From the NCBI RefSeq assembly GCF_020169515.1, contig NZ_JAHMHW010000006.1, positions 186,001-250,000 on the forward strand: 64,000 nt of DNA, given 5' to 3'. This stretch comes from Paenibacillus vietnamensis (lineage in GTDB: Bacteria > Bacillota > Bacilli > Paenibacillales > Paenibacillaceae). The position numbers and the translations under genes are program-made. The notes beneath the pieces are model-generated. The model worked only from the letters and a program-made list of their open reading frames with translations, ran no database searches and was not told where the DNA came from. Positions 8,145 through 16,305 of the stretch are shown here, piece by piece; position 1 is the first letter of the stretch; every line of letters starts with the position of its first letter.

Positions 8145-9221
8145 TTATTTTGAATGAATGACAAGCTCGGCCGATTCGGCTTTGATGTCGACCTTCCGTG
8201 AGCCGGCTCCGATGACTCCGGTTAAACGCTCCATATTGTCTTCTTGAACCTCCCGCTCGACGGAAACGGGAAGAGAAGTGCGAATGTCGCTTCTAGTTAG
8301 CGCTGCATTCAAGGTATACCCTTCGGCTTGCGGCAAAATCAGCTTAACGTAACCGGAATCGGCCGTTATTTTCATATCGCCCCGGATACCCTCCAGTTGA
8401 ACGGCGGTCGCCCGCCCGGCAACCTCCACCTGCCCCGTCGTTTCGCGTACATGGAGGGAGCCGTTCTCCGAATCTACAGCGATCTTCCCCTCGATACCGG
8501 ACATATTCGTATAGCCCGACCGGCTCATTAGCGTGACGTCGCCCTTCGCCTGCTCAATATCCGCTTCGCCGTACAGGTTCTCCAGATCAATGCTTCCTGT
8601 GATGCCGGATAACAGCAGGTCTCCGTAGGAGGCAGCGACCTTCACATTTCCGGTTACGTCTGCAACTTCCATCAGACCGCCATACGAATCGGCGTCTACA
8701 TCCCCGCGGATGCCGGCAATATGGACCGTCCCCTCTTCGTTATCGATCCGCAGCTTCATGCCGTCGGGCACTTGAAGAACATAATCGATGGATACGGCGT
8801 CGTTATCGATCGGCTTGTCTTCCGACTTGGCAGCTAAAGTCAGCCGGCCCTCGCCGATTTCCTCTTCCACCTTGACGGCTTCCAGCCTGCGGTTTGCCGC
8901 CTCCTCGTCCGCCCCCGTTGCGGTGACGGTATAATGCAAGCGGATTGTATCGCCCGAAGCGCGTTCGACGGCTATTTTCCCTCCGGTGCCGGCAAGCAGC
9001 ACTTCCTTCAGCTCCCGACGCTCGATTTCGAGCTGCCGCTCGGATGTTGCTTTCGCCTGCCGGTTGGCCAAATAAAACGCATCCGTCCGTTGTTCGTTAA
9101 AAAACGGCTCGCTGAAGCTTTCCAACAGCTGCTCCTTCTTGATCGTAAGATCCAGAATCATCAGCACTAGCAGCACGGCGACGGAGGTTAGAAGGAGTAT
9201 TCTTTTTTTGCGGAAAACCAT
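8145..9221 (-). CDS. Membrane-anchored DUF4097 beta-helix-like protein
   Basis: One N-terminal transmembrane helix (about residues 7-24) is followed by a predicted extracytoplasmic region containing a DUF4097 'putative adhesin' domain. Repeated short beta units carry patterns such as GDVDADSYGGLMEV, GNVKVAASYGDL and GSIDLENLYGEADI. The start MVFRKKRIL at 9221 is preferred: it follows GGAGGTG and lies 2 bp after the upstream permease stop. A longer in-frame reading would overlap that permease gene. Proteins like this often accompany GntR-type ABC operons in Firmicutes, possibly as envelope-stress sensors; no function is established. Confidence 0.8.
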   Translation of the reverse strand: MVFRKKRILLLTSVAVLLVLMILDLTIKKEQLLESFSEPFFNEQRTDAFYLANRQAKATSERQLEIERRELKEVLLAGTGGKIAVERASGDTIRLHYTVTATGADEEAANRRLEAVKVEEEIGEGRLTLAAKSEDKPIDNDAVSIDYVLQVPDGMKLRIDNEEGTVHIAGIRGDVDADSYGGLMEVADVTGNVKVAASYGDLLLSGITGSIDLENLYGEADIEQAKGDVTLMSRSGYTNMSGIEGKIAVDSENGSLHVRETTGQVEVAGRATAVQLEGIRGDMKITADSGYVKLILPQAEGYTLNAALTRSDIRTSLPVSVEREVQEDNMERLTGVIGAGSRKVDIKAESAELVIHSK

Positions 9222-9223
9222 CT

Positions 9224-9967
9224 CTACACCTCCACCTCTTTCTCGAAAATATAGCCGTTCAGCCAGATCAGCCCGATGCTGAGCAGCAGCAGGACGATAA
9301 ACGGACCGGAGTGCAAATAAGCAGCGTCCAGATCCAGCCCCCCGAAGAAAATGTCCGGCGTCCACTCCAGAAGCTGAGATAACAGAGGGGTGACCCGAAT
9401 GACCAGCCATACCGCGCCGAGAAAAGCGCTGAGCACGACCAGCCATTTCAGCTTGGCGACGAGCTGGCCGCACAAGAAAGCAAACTGGCTGACAGCCGTC
9501 AGGAACAGCACGACAAGAACATACATCCATAAGCTGTTGGCAGCTGTATTAAGCAGACCAGGCAGCCATTGCGACGGCTCCGCCGCTTCCATCAGCTCTC
9601 CCCATTTCGACCGGAGCAGAATAACGGAGAAGCAGGCGGCAATCCACAGCAGCGTGCCGAGAAACAAGCAAAGCACGGCTGCCAGCTTGGCCGTAAGCAC
9701 CTTCCAGCCGCGGATCGGCAGCGACAGCAGCAAATAAATCGAGTTCGTTTTCCATTCCGATTGAAGCTGATAGTAGCCGGTGCCGACGGCGAGCACCCCG
9801 GCGAATATAAACGGGATCATCAGTGACAGCACCATCTCGACGTCATTTGCCCAGGTCTTGCTTTTGTACAGGATGAAGAAATCCAGCGCCACCATGACGA
9901 CGGCAAAAACGCCGTAAAGCGGCAGCATACTCCTAATTTCCTTGCCGAATAAATTGCGGAATCCCAT
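9224..9967 (-). CDS. ABC-2 type transporter permease (YtrC/D-like)
   Basis: The 247-residue protein has six hydrophobic segments and begins MGFRNLFGKEIRSMLP, an amphipathic cytoplasmic start typical of ABC-2 permeases. The motif LQSEWKTNSIYLLLSLPI matches the conserved coupling helix. It follows its ATPase gene directly (stop and start adjoin) and precedes the DUF4097 gene by 2 bp. Together with the 9968-10693 ATPase it should form a YtrBC-type exporter; the substrate is unknown. Confidence 0.85.
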   Translation of the reverse strand: MGFRNLFGKEIRSMLPLYGVFAVVMVALDFFILYKSKTWANDVEMVLSLMIPFIFAGVLAVGTGYYQLQSEWKTNSIYLLLSLPIRGWKVLTAKLAAVLCLFLGTLLWIAACFSVILLRSKWGELMEAAEPSQWLPGLLNTAANSLWMYVLVVLFLTAVSQFAFLCGQLVAKLKWLVVLSAFLGAVWLVIRVTPLLSQLLEWTPDIFFGGLDLDAAYLHSGPFIVLLLLSIGLIWLNGYIFEKEVEV

Positions 9968-10693
9968 CTATGCGTACACCTTCTCCCAAATGTTCTCCAA
10001 GGAGCAGCCGAAATTCTCCCGCAGGTTCTCAGCCGAGTCGAACAGCTTGATGCGGCCGCTATGCAAAAAAATGACATCGTCGAACATCGGCTCGGATTCC
10101 CCTACCGAATGCGTCGATAACAAAATCGTCTGCTCGTCGGACTGGAATTCCTGAATGATCGAACGGATAATCTTCGACCGCGACGGCGGATCGATTCCCG
10201 AGAACGGCTCGTCAAGCAGCACGAGCGGAACCTTGCGGGACAGCGCCGCGATCAGCTTCAGCCGCGCTCTCATCCCTTTCGAGAGGTTGCGCACCTTCTG
10301 ATTCTCGCCGAGCTCCATCGTCTGCAGCATTTCGGCCGCCTTATCCGCCTGCCAGTCGCTGTAGAAGCCCGACAGGAAGCGCAGCGTTTCCTTCACGGTC
10401 ATCCAGCCGTACAGATTGTCGATTTCGGGCAGATAGGCGATATGCTGCTTGTTCCGCACGTCGGGCTCCCTGCCGTTCACGCGAATGCTGCCGGAGGTCG
10501 GGTAGATCAGTCCGGCCATCATCTTCAGCAGCGTCGACTTGCCGCTGCCGTTCGGACCGAGCAGGCCGACAATGCTGCCTTTTCTGATCTGAAGGTCGAT
10601 TCCGGTCAGCGCCTGCTTTAGCAAATAGTGCTTATTGATTCCCTTTAATTCGATCATAATCTCACGGTCCTCCATGGACATGGACATCGACAT
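9968..10693 (-). CDS. ABC transporter ATP-binding protein (YtrB-like)
   Basis: Walker A (GPNGSGKSTLLKMM), the signature (LSKGMRARLKL) and Walker B (PLVLLDEPFSG) are intact in this 241-residue ATPase. The N terminus is odd: four in-frame ATGs alternate with serine codons (MSMSMSMEDRE), giving several possible starts. The first (10693) follows a purine-rich GAGGGGGG at 9 bp. The fifth Met (10657, MIELKG) has GGAGG 11 bp upstream and fits the usual family start better. The gene lies 5 bp after the GntR regulator gene. Confidence 0.9.
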   Translation of the reverse strand: MSMSMSMEDREIMIELKGINKHYLLKQALTGIDLQIRKGSIVGLLGPNGSGKSTLLKMMAGLIYPTSGSIRVNGREPDVRNKQHIAYLPEIDNLYGWMTVKETLRFLSGFYSDWQADKAAEMLQTMELGENQKVRNLSKGMRARLKLIAALSRKVPLVLLDEPFSGIDPPSRSKIIRSIIQEFQSDEQTILLSTHSVGESEPMFDDVIFLHSGRIKLFDSAENLRENFGCSLENIWEKVYA

Positions 10694-10698
10694 ACGGC

Positions 10699-11076
10699 TT
10701 AACCCCCCTCGTTCCCTTTGTACAATTGACTGCGCAAAATACGCTCCGTTTCTTCCGGCTCGATGCCGAGGCCGCGCATCTCCTCTATGAAATTTTTCAC
10801 CGCCGCCTGCGCCATTTCCGAACGGATCTGCACAAGCAAAGTGGGATCGTTTTTAATAAAAGTGCCCTGTCCCCGCAACGTTTCCGTCAGTCCTTCCCGC
10901 TCCATCTCTTGATAAGCCCTCTGCACCGTATTCGGGTTCACTTTCGATATATGCGCCCTTTCCTTATGCGAAGGTATTTTATCGCCCGGCGAGAGCTCTC
11001 CTCTGGCCAATGCCTTCTTCACCTCATCCACCATCTGAAGATAAATGGGCTTCGGGCTGTTAAAGTCCAGTTCCAA
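10699..11076 (-). CDS. GntR-family repressor, YtrA subfamily
   Basis: This 125-residue regulator has an N-terminal winged helix (KIPSHKERAHISKVNPNTVQ) and a short C-terminal helical region, the architecture of YtrA-type repressors that control adjacent ABC exporters. Translation starts at TTG (11076), with GAGGGGG upstream. It is the first gene of the operon, and its promoter carries two identical palindromes directly after the -10 box, indicating autorepression of the whole operon. In B. subtilis, YtrA-type operons respond to cell-wall antibiotics; that response is only inferred here. Confidence 0.9.
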   Translation of the reverse strand: MELDFNSPKPIYLQMVDEVKKALARGELSPGDKIPSHKERAHISKVNPNTVQRAYQEMEREGLTETLRGQGTFIKNDPTLLVQIRSEMAQAAVKNFIEEMRGLGIEPEETERILRSQLYKGNEGG

Positions 11077-11103
11077 CGCTTTACCCCCTCACATCAATGA
11101 ACC

Positions 11104-11159
11104 AGTGCACTATTTGACTAGTGCACTATAAACATAGCTCCGCCCGTATCGATTGTCAA
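11104..11159 (-). promoter_or_regulatory. Promoter and double operator of the GntR/ABC operon
   Basis: Read on the minus strand: -35 TTGACA (11154-11159), 17-bp spacer, -10 TATGTT (11131-11136). Two identical self-complementary AGTGCACT boxes follow at 11120-11127 and 11104-11111, 16 bp apart. The boxes cover the expected transcription start, so a bound dimer of the GntR protein would block transcription. Confidence 0.85.
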
Positions 11160-11195
11160 CGAGTATTTTTTTGTCGGCGCTCCTCCGAATGCAGA

Positions 11196-11350
11196 GCGAC
11201 AAGCGTAAACGGCTAATGCTACGCACGAACCGTTAGCTGCATCTTTGCGCAGCTCGGTTCTGTGCCGTCCTTTGGCGGCATTAGCTTACGTTTCGCGGTG
11301 AGATATAGGCGTTAGTATAGGAGTGAAACTTATACTTTCCTATATCTTGA
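11196..11350. repeat. Intergenic structured repeat, copy 1
   Basis: This copy is related to the 16204-16305 element. It has a long imperfect stem (GTAAACGGCTAATGC against GCATTAGCTTACG) and a second hairpin with a perfect outer stem AGATATAGG (11301-11309) / CCTATATCT (11339-11347) and an inner AGTATA (11314-11319) / TATACT (11331-11336). Copy 1 carries about 50 bp more than copy 2 in its first stem-loop. It lies between the terminator of the YdeI-like gene and the GntR promoter. No coding potential is seen. Confidence 0.75.
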
Positions 11351-11402
11351 AAAAAACATGCGGATACCGGGTGCAGGTTTCCCCGCACAGTATCCGCATG
11401 TT
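11349..11402 (-). terminator. Intrinsic terminator of the YdeI-like gene
   Basis: The stem AACATGCGGATAC (11355-11367) / GTATCCGCATGTT (11390-11402) has an inner GTGC/GCAC pairing and is followed on the minus strand by a run of T. The T-run overlaps the end of repeat copy 1. Confidence 0.88.
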
Positions 11403-11417
11403 CGATGAAATGGATTG

Positions 11418-12080
11418 TTATTTTCTGCGGTAGAGGTCGATGCTCTTGTACCCTTCACCCAAAACCGTTTTCATTTCGGCGCGCCGTTTCTCCCTGGTTT
11501 CCTCCTGAACGGCGCTGTACACATAACGGGCCCAGTCCTTCTGATAGCCCGGGGTTAGCGATTGATAAAAAGCCAGCGATTCCGGAGTATCGTGCAAATC
11601 CTTCTCGATATCCGGAATCATGGCGATATAGTCGTCCACGCTTTGACTCGGTTTAGCCGACGTCTGACTTTTCCGCGCCTCTTCTTTGAAGCCGACGACG
11701 GTAAACACCTCGTTAAGCCCGACCATGCGGGCAAATTTGATGCTGCTTGTCCCGATATAGCCGTCCTCATCGGCGCCGAGGCCCTCGAACAGATGATCCC
11801 GGTGAATATAGGTCGGATAGACTTTATTTCCTTTTTTGGGATAGGCCGCGTAAAAATAACCGTTTTTGTTCAAATAACTATTATCGATGACTTCCTTCAT
11901 CATGCCCTGCAGAGCTTCCATCTCAAGCACGAAAGCAAAGATAAGGTCATACGGGCCCTCTTTGAGCTCCGTTTCGTATTCTTCGAGCCCCGCCAGAAGC
12001 TCCTCGCCTGCCGGCTCGTTCAGCACGACGGCTTTTTTATATTTTCGCAAATTTAATTTCTCTACGATCGTTTTGGACAT
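11418..12080 (-). CDS. YdeI/OmpD-associated family protein
   Basis: The 220-residue soluble protein has a DUF1801-like N-terminal half. Its C-terminal half shows the conserved YdeI/OmdA pattern TPGYQKDWARYVYSAVQEETREKR before a short basic tail, given here as separate features: a DWARYV core and an ETREKR motif. No enzymatic activity is established for the family; it is associated with envelope or peptide protection in some bacteria. The start has GGGAGG at 7 bp. It is a single-gene transcript with its own terminator. Confidence 0.7.
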   Translation of the reverse strand: MSKTIVEKLNLRKYKKAVVLNEPAGEELLAGLEEYETELKEGPYDLIFAFVLEMEALQGMMKEVIDNSYLNKNGYFYAAYPKKGNKVYPTYIHRDHLFEGLGADEDGYIGTSSIKFARMVGLNEVFTVVGFKEEARKSQTSAKPSQSVDDYIAMIPDIEKDLHDTPESLAFYQSLTPGYQKDWARYVYSAVQEETREKRRAEMKTVLGEGYKSIDLYRRK

Positions 12081-12162
12081 TTGTGAAGCCTCCCTAAACC
12101 GGCTTGCTTTCTTGTCTGCAAGTCATTATTCACCATTGTACTACAAATTCCGCATACGGAAA

Positions 12163-12194
12163 AAACGCCTTCTCCGATCACGCAGAAGGCGTTT
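12163..12194 (-). terminator. Intrinsic terminator of the siderophore-binding protein gene
   Basis: The stem AAACGCCTTCT / AGAAGGCGTTT has a 10-nt loop and is followed on the minus strand by T residues (12161-12165 are A on the plus strand). Confidence 0.88.
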
Positions 12195-12230
12195 CAAGCT
12201 GACTTCAAGGTAAGGGGTCGTGCACTGAAC

Positions 12231-13181
12231 TTACTCTTCGCCCAAGAAACCTTTCTTGAAAATGTCCATCATCGATTCAAGCGATATCGGGTCGCTGTAC
12301 GTGGAAGCTTCCGTGTCGATCTCAATGACTTTATTGTCCTTGACGGCCGGAATGTTTTTCCAAATTTTGGTGTCCATAAACGAATTGTCGCCGGACCCCG
12401 GTCTGCTGATGACGATAAAATCGCCGGCATACTCGGGAATAACCTCCTGCGAAAGCGTGTAGTAGCCCGGTCCAAGCGCATCCTGCGTAACCTTCTCAGG
12501 CATGCCGAGACCCATCGCCTGATACAAAATCTCGGTGCCGCGCGCCCAGTTGCTGCCGAATACATAGAAGTTTTTCGAATCCGTTTCGAATACCGTTACA
12601 GTGACGTCTTCGCCGTGCTTCGCTTTAATTTCCTTGCCGATCGCTTCCGCGCGCTGCTTGAAATCGTCGATCCACGTCTGCGCTTCTTCCTCTTTGTTCA
12701 AAATCTTGCCGATCTCCAGCTGCTGTTCCAGGTAGTCCAGCTTGCCCCACGTGTAAGCGATGGTAGGCGCAATTTTGCTAAGCTCCGCAACATTCTTCAT
12801 CTCCGTGCCTGCGATGATCAGATCCGGCTCCAGCGCGGAAATTTTCTCAAGATCCCCTTCCGATACGACTTCAATCCCCTTCAGCTTATCGGTAAAAAGC
12901 CGGTTGTTCTGAGTCCACTGATCGACGCCGACCAGCGTTCCGCCGAGCGAAATCACATTCGGCGCATACGACAAAGCTACGATCCGCTCCGGTTTGGCTG
13001 GAATTTCGACCGGTCCGCTCTCGGGTTGATAGGTGACGGTTCCGGACGCCTCTCCGGCTCCGTTTGTCGAATTTGCGTTCTGCGACGGCGATTCCTCGGC
13101 ATTGTTCGCGGTGCCGCCTCCGCATGCGCTGATAACGGCCATCAGCATCAGGGAAATTAGGATAACTAGACTTTTCTTCAT
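12231..13181 (-). CDS. Iron-siderophore ABC transporter substrate-binding lipoprotein (FhuD/YxeB-like)
   Basis: A lipoprotein signal peptide ends at the lipobox Cys20 (VISAC), followed by a low-complexity Asn/Ser/Gly linker. The remaining ~260 residues are a PeripBP_2 bilobal domain starting PERIVALSYAPNVISLGG, with a central EPDLIIAG segment, as in hydroxamate or catecholate siderophore receptors. No permease or ATPase gene is adjacent, so it must use an importer encoded elsewhere. A Fur box directly upstream predicts iron repression. Start MKKSLVIL has AAGGAGA 8 bp upstream. The gene is flanked by terminators and is monocistronic. Confidence 0.9.
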   Translation of the reverse strand: MKKSLVILISLMLMAVISACGGGTANNAEESPSQNANSTNGAGEASGTVTYQPESGPVEIPAKPERIVALSYAPNVISLGGTLVGVDQWTQNNRLFTDKLKGIEVVSEGDLEKISALEPDLIIAGTEMKNVAELSKIAPTIAYTWGKLDYLEQQLEIGKILNKEEEAQTWIDDFKQRAEAIGKEIKAKHGEDVTVTVFETDSKNFYVFGSNWARGTEILYQAMGLGMPEKVTQDALGPGYYTLSQEVIPEYAGDFIVISRPGSGDNSFMDTKIWKNIPAVKDNKVIEIDTEASTYSDPISLESMMDIFKKGFLGEE

Positions 13182-13221
13182 CTTCGGGTCTCCTTGTCGG
13201 TTAGCTATTATGAATTATTAA

Positions 13222-13236
13222 TGATAACGATTATCA
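13222..13236 (-). promoter_or_regulatory. Fur box
   Basis: TGATAACGATTATCA is a 7-1-7 inverted repeat with one mismatch to the Bacillus Fur/Per core. It lies about 40 bp upstream of the siderophore-binding protein start. Repression by Fur in iron-replete cells is inferred. Confidence 0.85.
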
Positions 13237-13299
13237 ATATCACATATCATACTATATCCGCTGCCCCGGCGGTTGTCAACTGCAGTTTTGCAGCAAAAA

Positions 13300-13329
13300 G
13301 AAAAGGTCCATGCTTGTTCGCATGGACCT
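13300..13329 (-). terminator. Intrinsic terminator of the dioxygenase/transporter operon
   Basis: AGGTCCATGC (13304-13313) and GCATGGACCT (13320-13329) form a perfect stem with a 6-nt loop, followed by TTTTCTTTTTG on the minus strand. Confidence 0.9.
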
Positions 13330-13343
13330 GAATGAATCGTGAT

Positions 13344-14732
13344 CTATATCCTGATAACGATTAAATATAAGAGCAGCATAACCGCCATGCAGGCGGCAAA
13401 TTTATAATTGGGTACGGCAAAATCGTATACGGGCTTCTTATACAATCCTGCGAGCAAATTATTAACGGCGGAGACCGGCGATATCGTATTGGATAACCCC
13501 CAGCTGCCAAGCAGGAGTACGGCCAAATATTCCGGAGTGATATGAACGGCTGCAGGGTCGATGCCTGCTGCGAATATCGTGACGGGAACGATCGGATGAA
13601 GGCCCGCCATGGACGTCACCATAATTAGAACGATGGTCACAATCGAGAAAGTGATGGAGATCGGCAAAGGAATCGGCTCCAGCAAGCCGGGGATAATAGC
13701 GCCGAACCCGGTTGCGCCGAACGAGCCGCTGAAAAAGCCTGCCGCCAAAAACAGCGTCATTTCTTTCTTCAACGCCGGCAGCGTAACCGTCACATGGTTT
13801 TCCAAACCTTTCCGGTATGTGGCCATAGTCCCCTTCGCCAGACACCAGATCAGCGGAAACATTGCAGCCGCCATGCAGGTGATCAGCACCATCGGGAGTT
13901 CGACGAAACGCTCCAGCACCAGAACGACGACAACGGCCGATAACAAATAAAGGCCGAGCCCGGCCGGGAACGATGTCTTTCTTTTTACCGCAGGCGGTTC
14001 TTCCGATTGAACTTGGCCCTTCACATCCTCTGCCGAATGCCGAAGCCCCTTCACGTCCACCGCCAAACTGACGACAATGCTGATAAAGGACAAACCGAGC
14101 ATGTAAGGAAGGAGCGTCGACCAGTTCACCGAAAGCGTCGATACCACAACCGCCATCGCAGCAAAATAGGGCGACCAGAGGATCGCCCCCGCAAAGCCGC
14201 GGTTCAGCGCATTGGCAAGCAGAAGAGTCATGCCCCGCTGCGGTTTGGCAAACACGATGTGATAGACGACGGGGATCGAACCGACGTTCAGGAATACGCC
14301 CATGATCTGTGTCAGAAGCTGCGTTCCGACAAACAGAACCGACCGGCTTCGCACTTGCGTTTCATAAAACCGGTTCAAGGCTTCGAGATAAGCCGGGATC
14401 CGGACCGGAATTCCGAACAGCGGCGCGAATACAAACAAGGTGACCAGCGTCACGTTTGTACCGGCTGCTTCCAGCCAGTAGCCTGCGTCCGCTTTCTGAA
14501 CGGAAAGAAGGATCACCCCTACAGCCATAAAGGAAACGGAAAGCCATAATGTCATTCCTTTAAGCTGGGGAAGCAGCAGGGCGATCGCGATAAATACCAG
14601 TATGCCCTGCAGCACGGCAAGCGGTCCCCAGTGCGTCAGCTGCTGCGCAATAAACACGGCGGCCAGCACGAAGATGATCGTCCGTTCGAAAACCGTTTTG
14701 ACGGCTGGCGCCGCTATTTTCGATACCGTCAT
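13344..14732 (-). CDS. Multi-pass membrane transporter of unknown substrate
   Basis: The 462-residue, highly hydrophobic protein has about 11-12 predicted membrane segments in two halves separated by a charged loop near residues 215-245. The pseudo-repeated GxxxSxxN-type turns (GVFLNVGSIP, GLSNTISPVSAVNN) resemble ion-transporter-superfamily carriers for organic anions, but no family can be named safely. The start MTVSKIAAP overlaps the dioxygenase stop by 4 bp (ATGA); a longer reading into the upstream gene is a shadow. It is the last gene of the operon, so it may move a product or substrate of the dioxygenase/esterase pair. Confidence 0.75.
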   Translation of the reverse strand: MTVSKIAAPAVKTVFERTIIFVLAAVFIAQQLTHWGPLAVLQGILVFIAIALLLPQLKGMTLWLSVSFMAVGVILLSVQKADAGYWLEAAGTNVTLVTLFVFAPLFGIPVRIPAYLEALNRFYETQVRSRSVLFVGTQLLTQIMGVFLNVGSIPVVYHIVFAKPQRGMTLLLANALNRGFAGAILWSPYFAAMAVVVSTLSVNWSTLLPYMLGLSFISIVVSLAVDVKGLRHSAEDVKGQVQSEEPPAVKRKTSFPAGLGLYLLSAVVVVLVLERFVELPMVLITCMAAAMFPLIWCLAKGTMATYRKGLENHVTVTLPALKKEMTLFLAAGFFSGSFGATGFGAIIPGLLEPIPLPISITFSIVTIVLIMVTSMAGLHPIVPVTIFAAGIDPAAVHITPEYLAVLLLGSWGLSNTISPVSAVNNLLAGLYKKPVYDFAVPNYKFAACMAVMLLLYLIVIRI

Positions 14733-15499
14733 GAAAATTCCCAGCAGCTCAAGCTTAAGTTGCCGAATTGATAGCTGCGGTGAAGCAGTTCCGCTTGGCG
14801 ATTGCGGTCTCCCGTTCCCATCGCAAGCAGCAGCGGAATGAAATGCTCGTTCGTCGGCACGGCCTCCGCGGCATGAGGAGCAAGCTCCCTGTAGCGGAAC
14901 AGCGCTTCTGCATCCCATGCTTCGAGCTTGCTTTGCAGCCAGTTATCGAAGGCCAGCGCCCATTCGTCTACTCCTTCTCCCTGCCAGTTCAGCTTCCGCA
15001 AATTATGCACGGTTCCTCCGCTGCCGATAATCAGAACATCCTGTTCCCTGAGCTCGGCTAAAGCTTTGCCTATTTCATATTGCTGTCCGTTGGTTAAATG
15101 ACGGTTCACGGAAAGAGCTACGACCGGAATATCCGCATCGGGATAGAGCAGCTTGAGCACCGCCCATGCGCCGTGATCCAGCCCTCTTTCGTTGTCCATC
15201 GAGCTCGTGATGCCGTGCTTCGTAAACAAGGCTTGGATTTGCCCGCTTATCGAACGCTCTCCTTTGGCCGGATAGGTGATCGTATAAAGCTCCGGCTGAA
15301 AGCCCGAAAAATCGTAAATCGTGCCGTACGAATCAACTGCGCTGATCGTCTGCTCCTCTTGCTCCCAATGGGCCGAGAACAGTACGATCGCTTTAGGCTT
15401 TGGCGTCTGCGCCGCAAAATTTTTCATAAAAGCCGTATATTCATTGTTCTCCAAGACGATCGAAGGCGCGCCATGCGCAAAAAAATAAGATGGAATCAT
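14729..15499 (-). CDS. LigB-type extradiol ring-cleavage dioxygenase (DODA/YgiD-like)
   Basis: This class III extradiol dioxygenase would open catecholic rings. The start IPSYFFAHGAPS and the SAHWE, LDHGAW, GTVHN and NEHFIP motifs supply the conserved histidines (His9, 44, 109, 165 and 219 when counted from the chosen start). The ATG at 15499 is preferred because family members begin MIPSLFFAHG and GGAG lies 11 bp upstream; a GTG at 15511 overlapping the esterase stop is the alternative. The 256-residue length is normal. It lies between an esterase and a transporter with tight spacing. The role may be quinone/catechol detoxification, as for Mhq proteins of B. subtilis. Confidence 0.88.
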   Translation of the reverse strand: MIPSYFFAHGAPSIVLENNEYTAFMKNFAAQTPKPKAIVLFSAHWEQEEQTISAVDSYGTIYDFSGFQPELYTITYPAKGERSISGQIQALFTKHGITSSMDNERGLDHGAWAVLKLLYPDADIPVVALSVNRHLTNGQQYEIGKALAELREQDVLIIGSGGTVHNLRKLNWQGEGVDEWALAFDNWLQSKLEAWDAEALFRYRELAPHAAEAVPTNEHFIPLLLAMGTGDRNRQAELLHRSYQFGNLSLSCWEFS

Positions 15500-15507
15500 A
15501 TGCTGCT

Positions 15508-16167
15508 TCACTCCTTGTCCGAATGCACGCCGGCATCCTGTCTAAGCCATTTTATAAAATCCCGCTGATTCTCCTCGGATACGCCGTGGTCGGTCGGGTA
15601 CGTCTTGAAGGTTAAGCCGGAAGTCAGGCCTTCGAAATAAGACGCGGTCTCATGACCGATCCGAATCGGGAAGACGGAGTCGAATTCCCCGTGGGAAATA
15701 AACATCGATACCGCTTGTACACTCTTCAAAGTATACTCCGTTTTGACAAAACCAGGAACATATCCGTTTAACGCGACGATTCCCTTTATATGATCCCCCA
15801 TCGTCAGCGCAAGCGTCATGGACAATATCGCGCCTTGGCTGAAGCCGAGCAAATAACGCCTGCTCTCATCGACCGGATACTGATCCGTTGCATAATGAAT
15901 AAAGGCTTCCAGCTGCCGGACCGCATCGTCGAACATTTCCCGGATCGGATTGCCCAGGCTTTTCAAATCGTAATATTGAAACCCGGCACCGAGCGTAAGA
16001 TTTCCGCGGATGCCGATAATAATAAAATCGTCTGCTGCAGGCGCCGCTAAACCGAACATATTTTTCTCATTGGACCCTTTGCCGTGAAGCGTAAAGATGG
16101 TCGGGTACTTTTTGCCCGGCTCCATATTGGACGGCAGGTGAACGTCATAGGCATACGCCGGTTTCAT
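15508..16167 (-). CDS. Phospholipase/carboxylesterase-type alpha/beta hydrolase (MhqD-like)
   Basis: The catalytic triad is visible: Ser110 in GFSQG, Asp163 in GEFDSVFP and His194 in PTDHGVSEE. The oxyanion segment LHGKGSNEKN near residues 28-36 fits the Abhydrolase_2 family. The 219 residues lack a signal peptide, so it is cytosolic. AAAGGAG lies 8 bp before the ATG. It is the first gene of the three-gene operon with the dioxygenase and the transporter. B. subtilis MhqD is a related hydrolase induced by quinones; that parallel is inference. Confidence 0.88.
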   Translation of the reverse strand: MKPAYAYDVHLPSNMEPGKKYPTIFTLHGKGSNEKNMFGLAAPAADDFIIIGIRGNLTLGAGFQYYDLKSLGNPIREMFDDAVRQLEAFIHYATDQYPVDESRRYLLGFSQGAILSMTLALTMGDHIKGIVALNGYVPGFVKTEYTLKSVQAVSMFISHGEFDSVFPIRIGHETASYFEGLTSGLTFKTYPTDHGVSEENQRDFIKWLRQDAGVHSDKE

Positions 16168-16203
16168 AGGAACACTCCTTTAAACTTGTTAGGCGATTCG
16201 TTT

Positions 16204-16305
16204 GCCAAGCGTAAACGGCTGATGCCGTCCTTTGGCGGCAAAAGCTCGTTTCGCGATGAAATATAAGTCCAGTATATAGTGAAATTTATACTTTCTTATA
16301 TTTTG
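16204..16305. repeat. Intergenic structured repeat, copy 2
   Basis: This copy is shorter than 11196-11350 but has the same order: GCGTAAACGGCT with a GCCGTCCTTTGGCGGC hairpin, then TCGTTTCGCG, then a hairpin with outer stem AAATATAAG (16259-16267) / CTTATATTT (16295-16303) and inner AGTATA / TATACT. Two base pairs of the outer stem differ from copy 1 on both sides, keeping pairing. Its 3' arm includes the stop codon of the DoxX gene. Confidence 0.75.
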
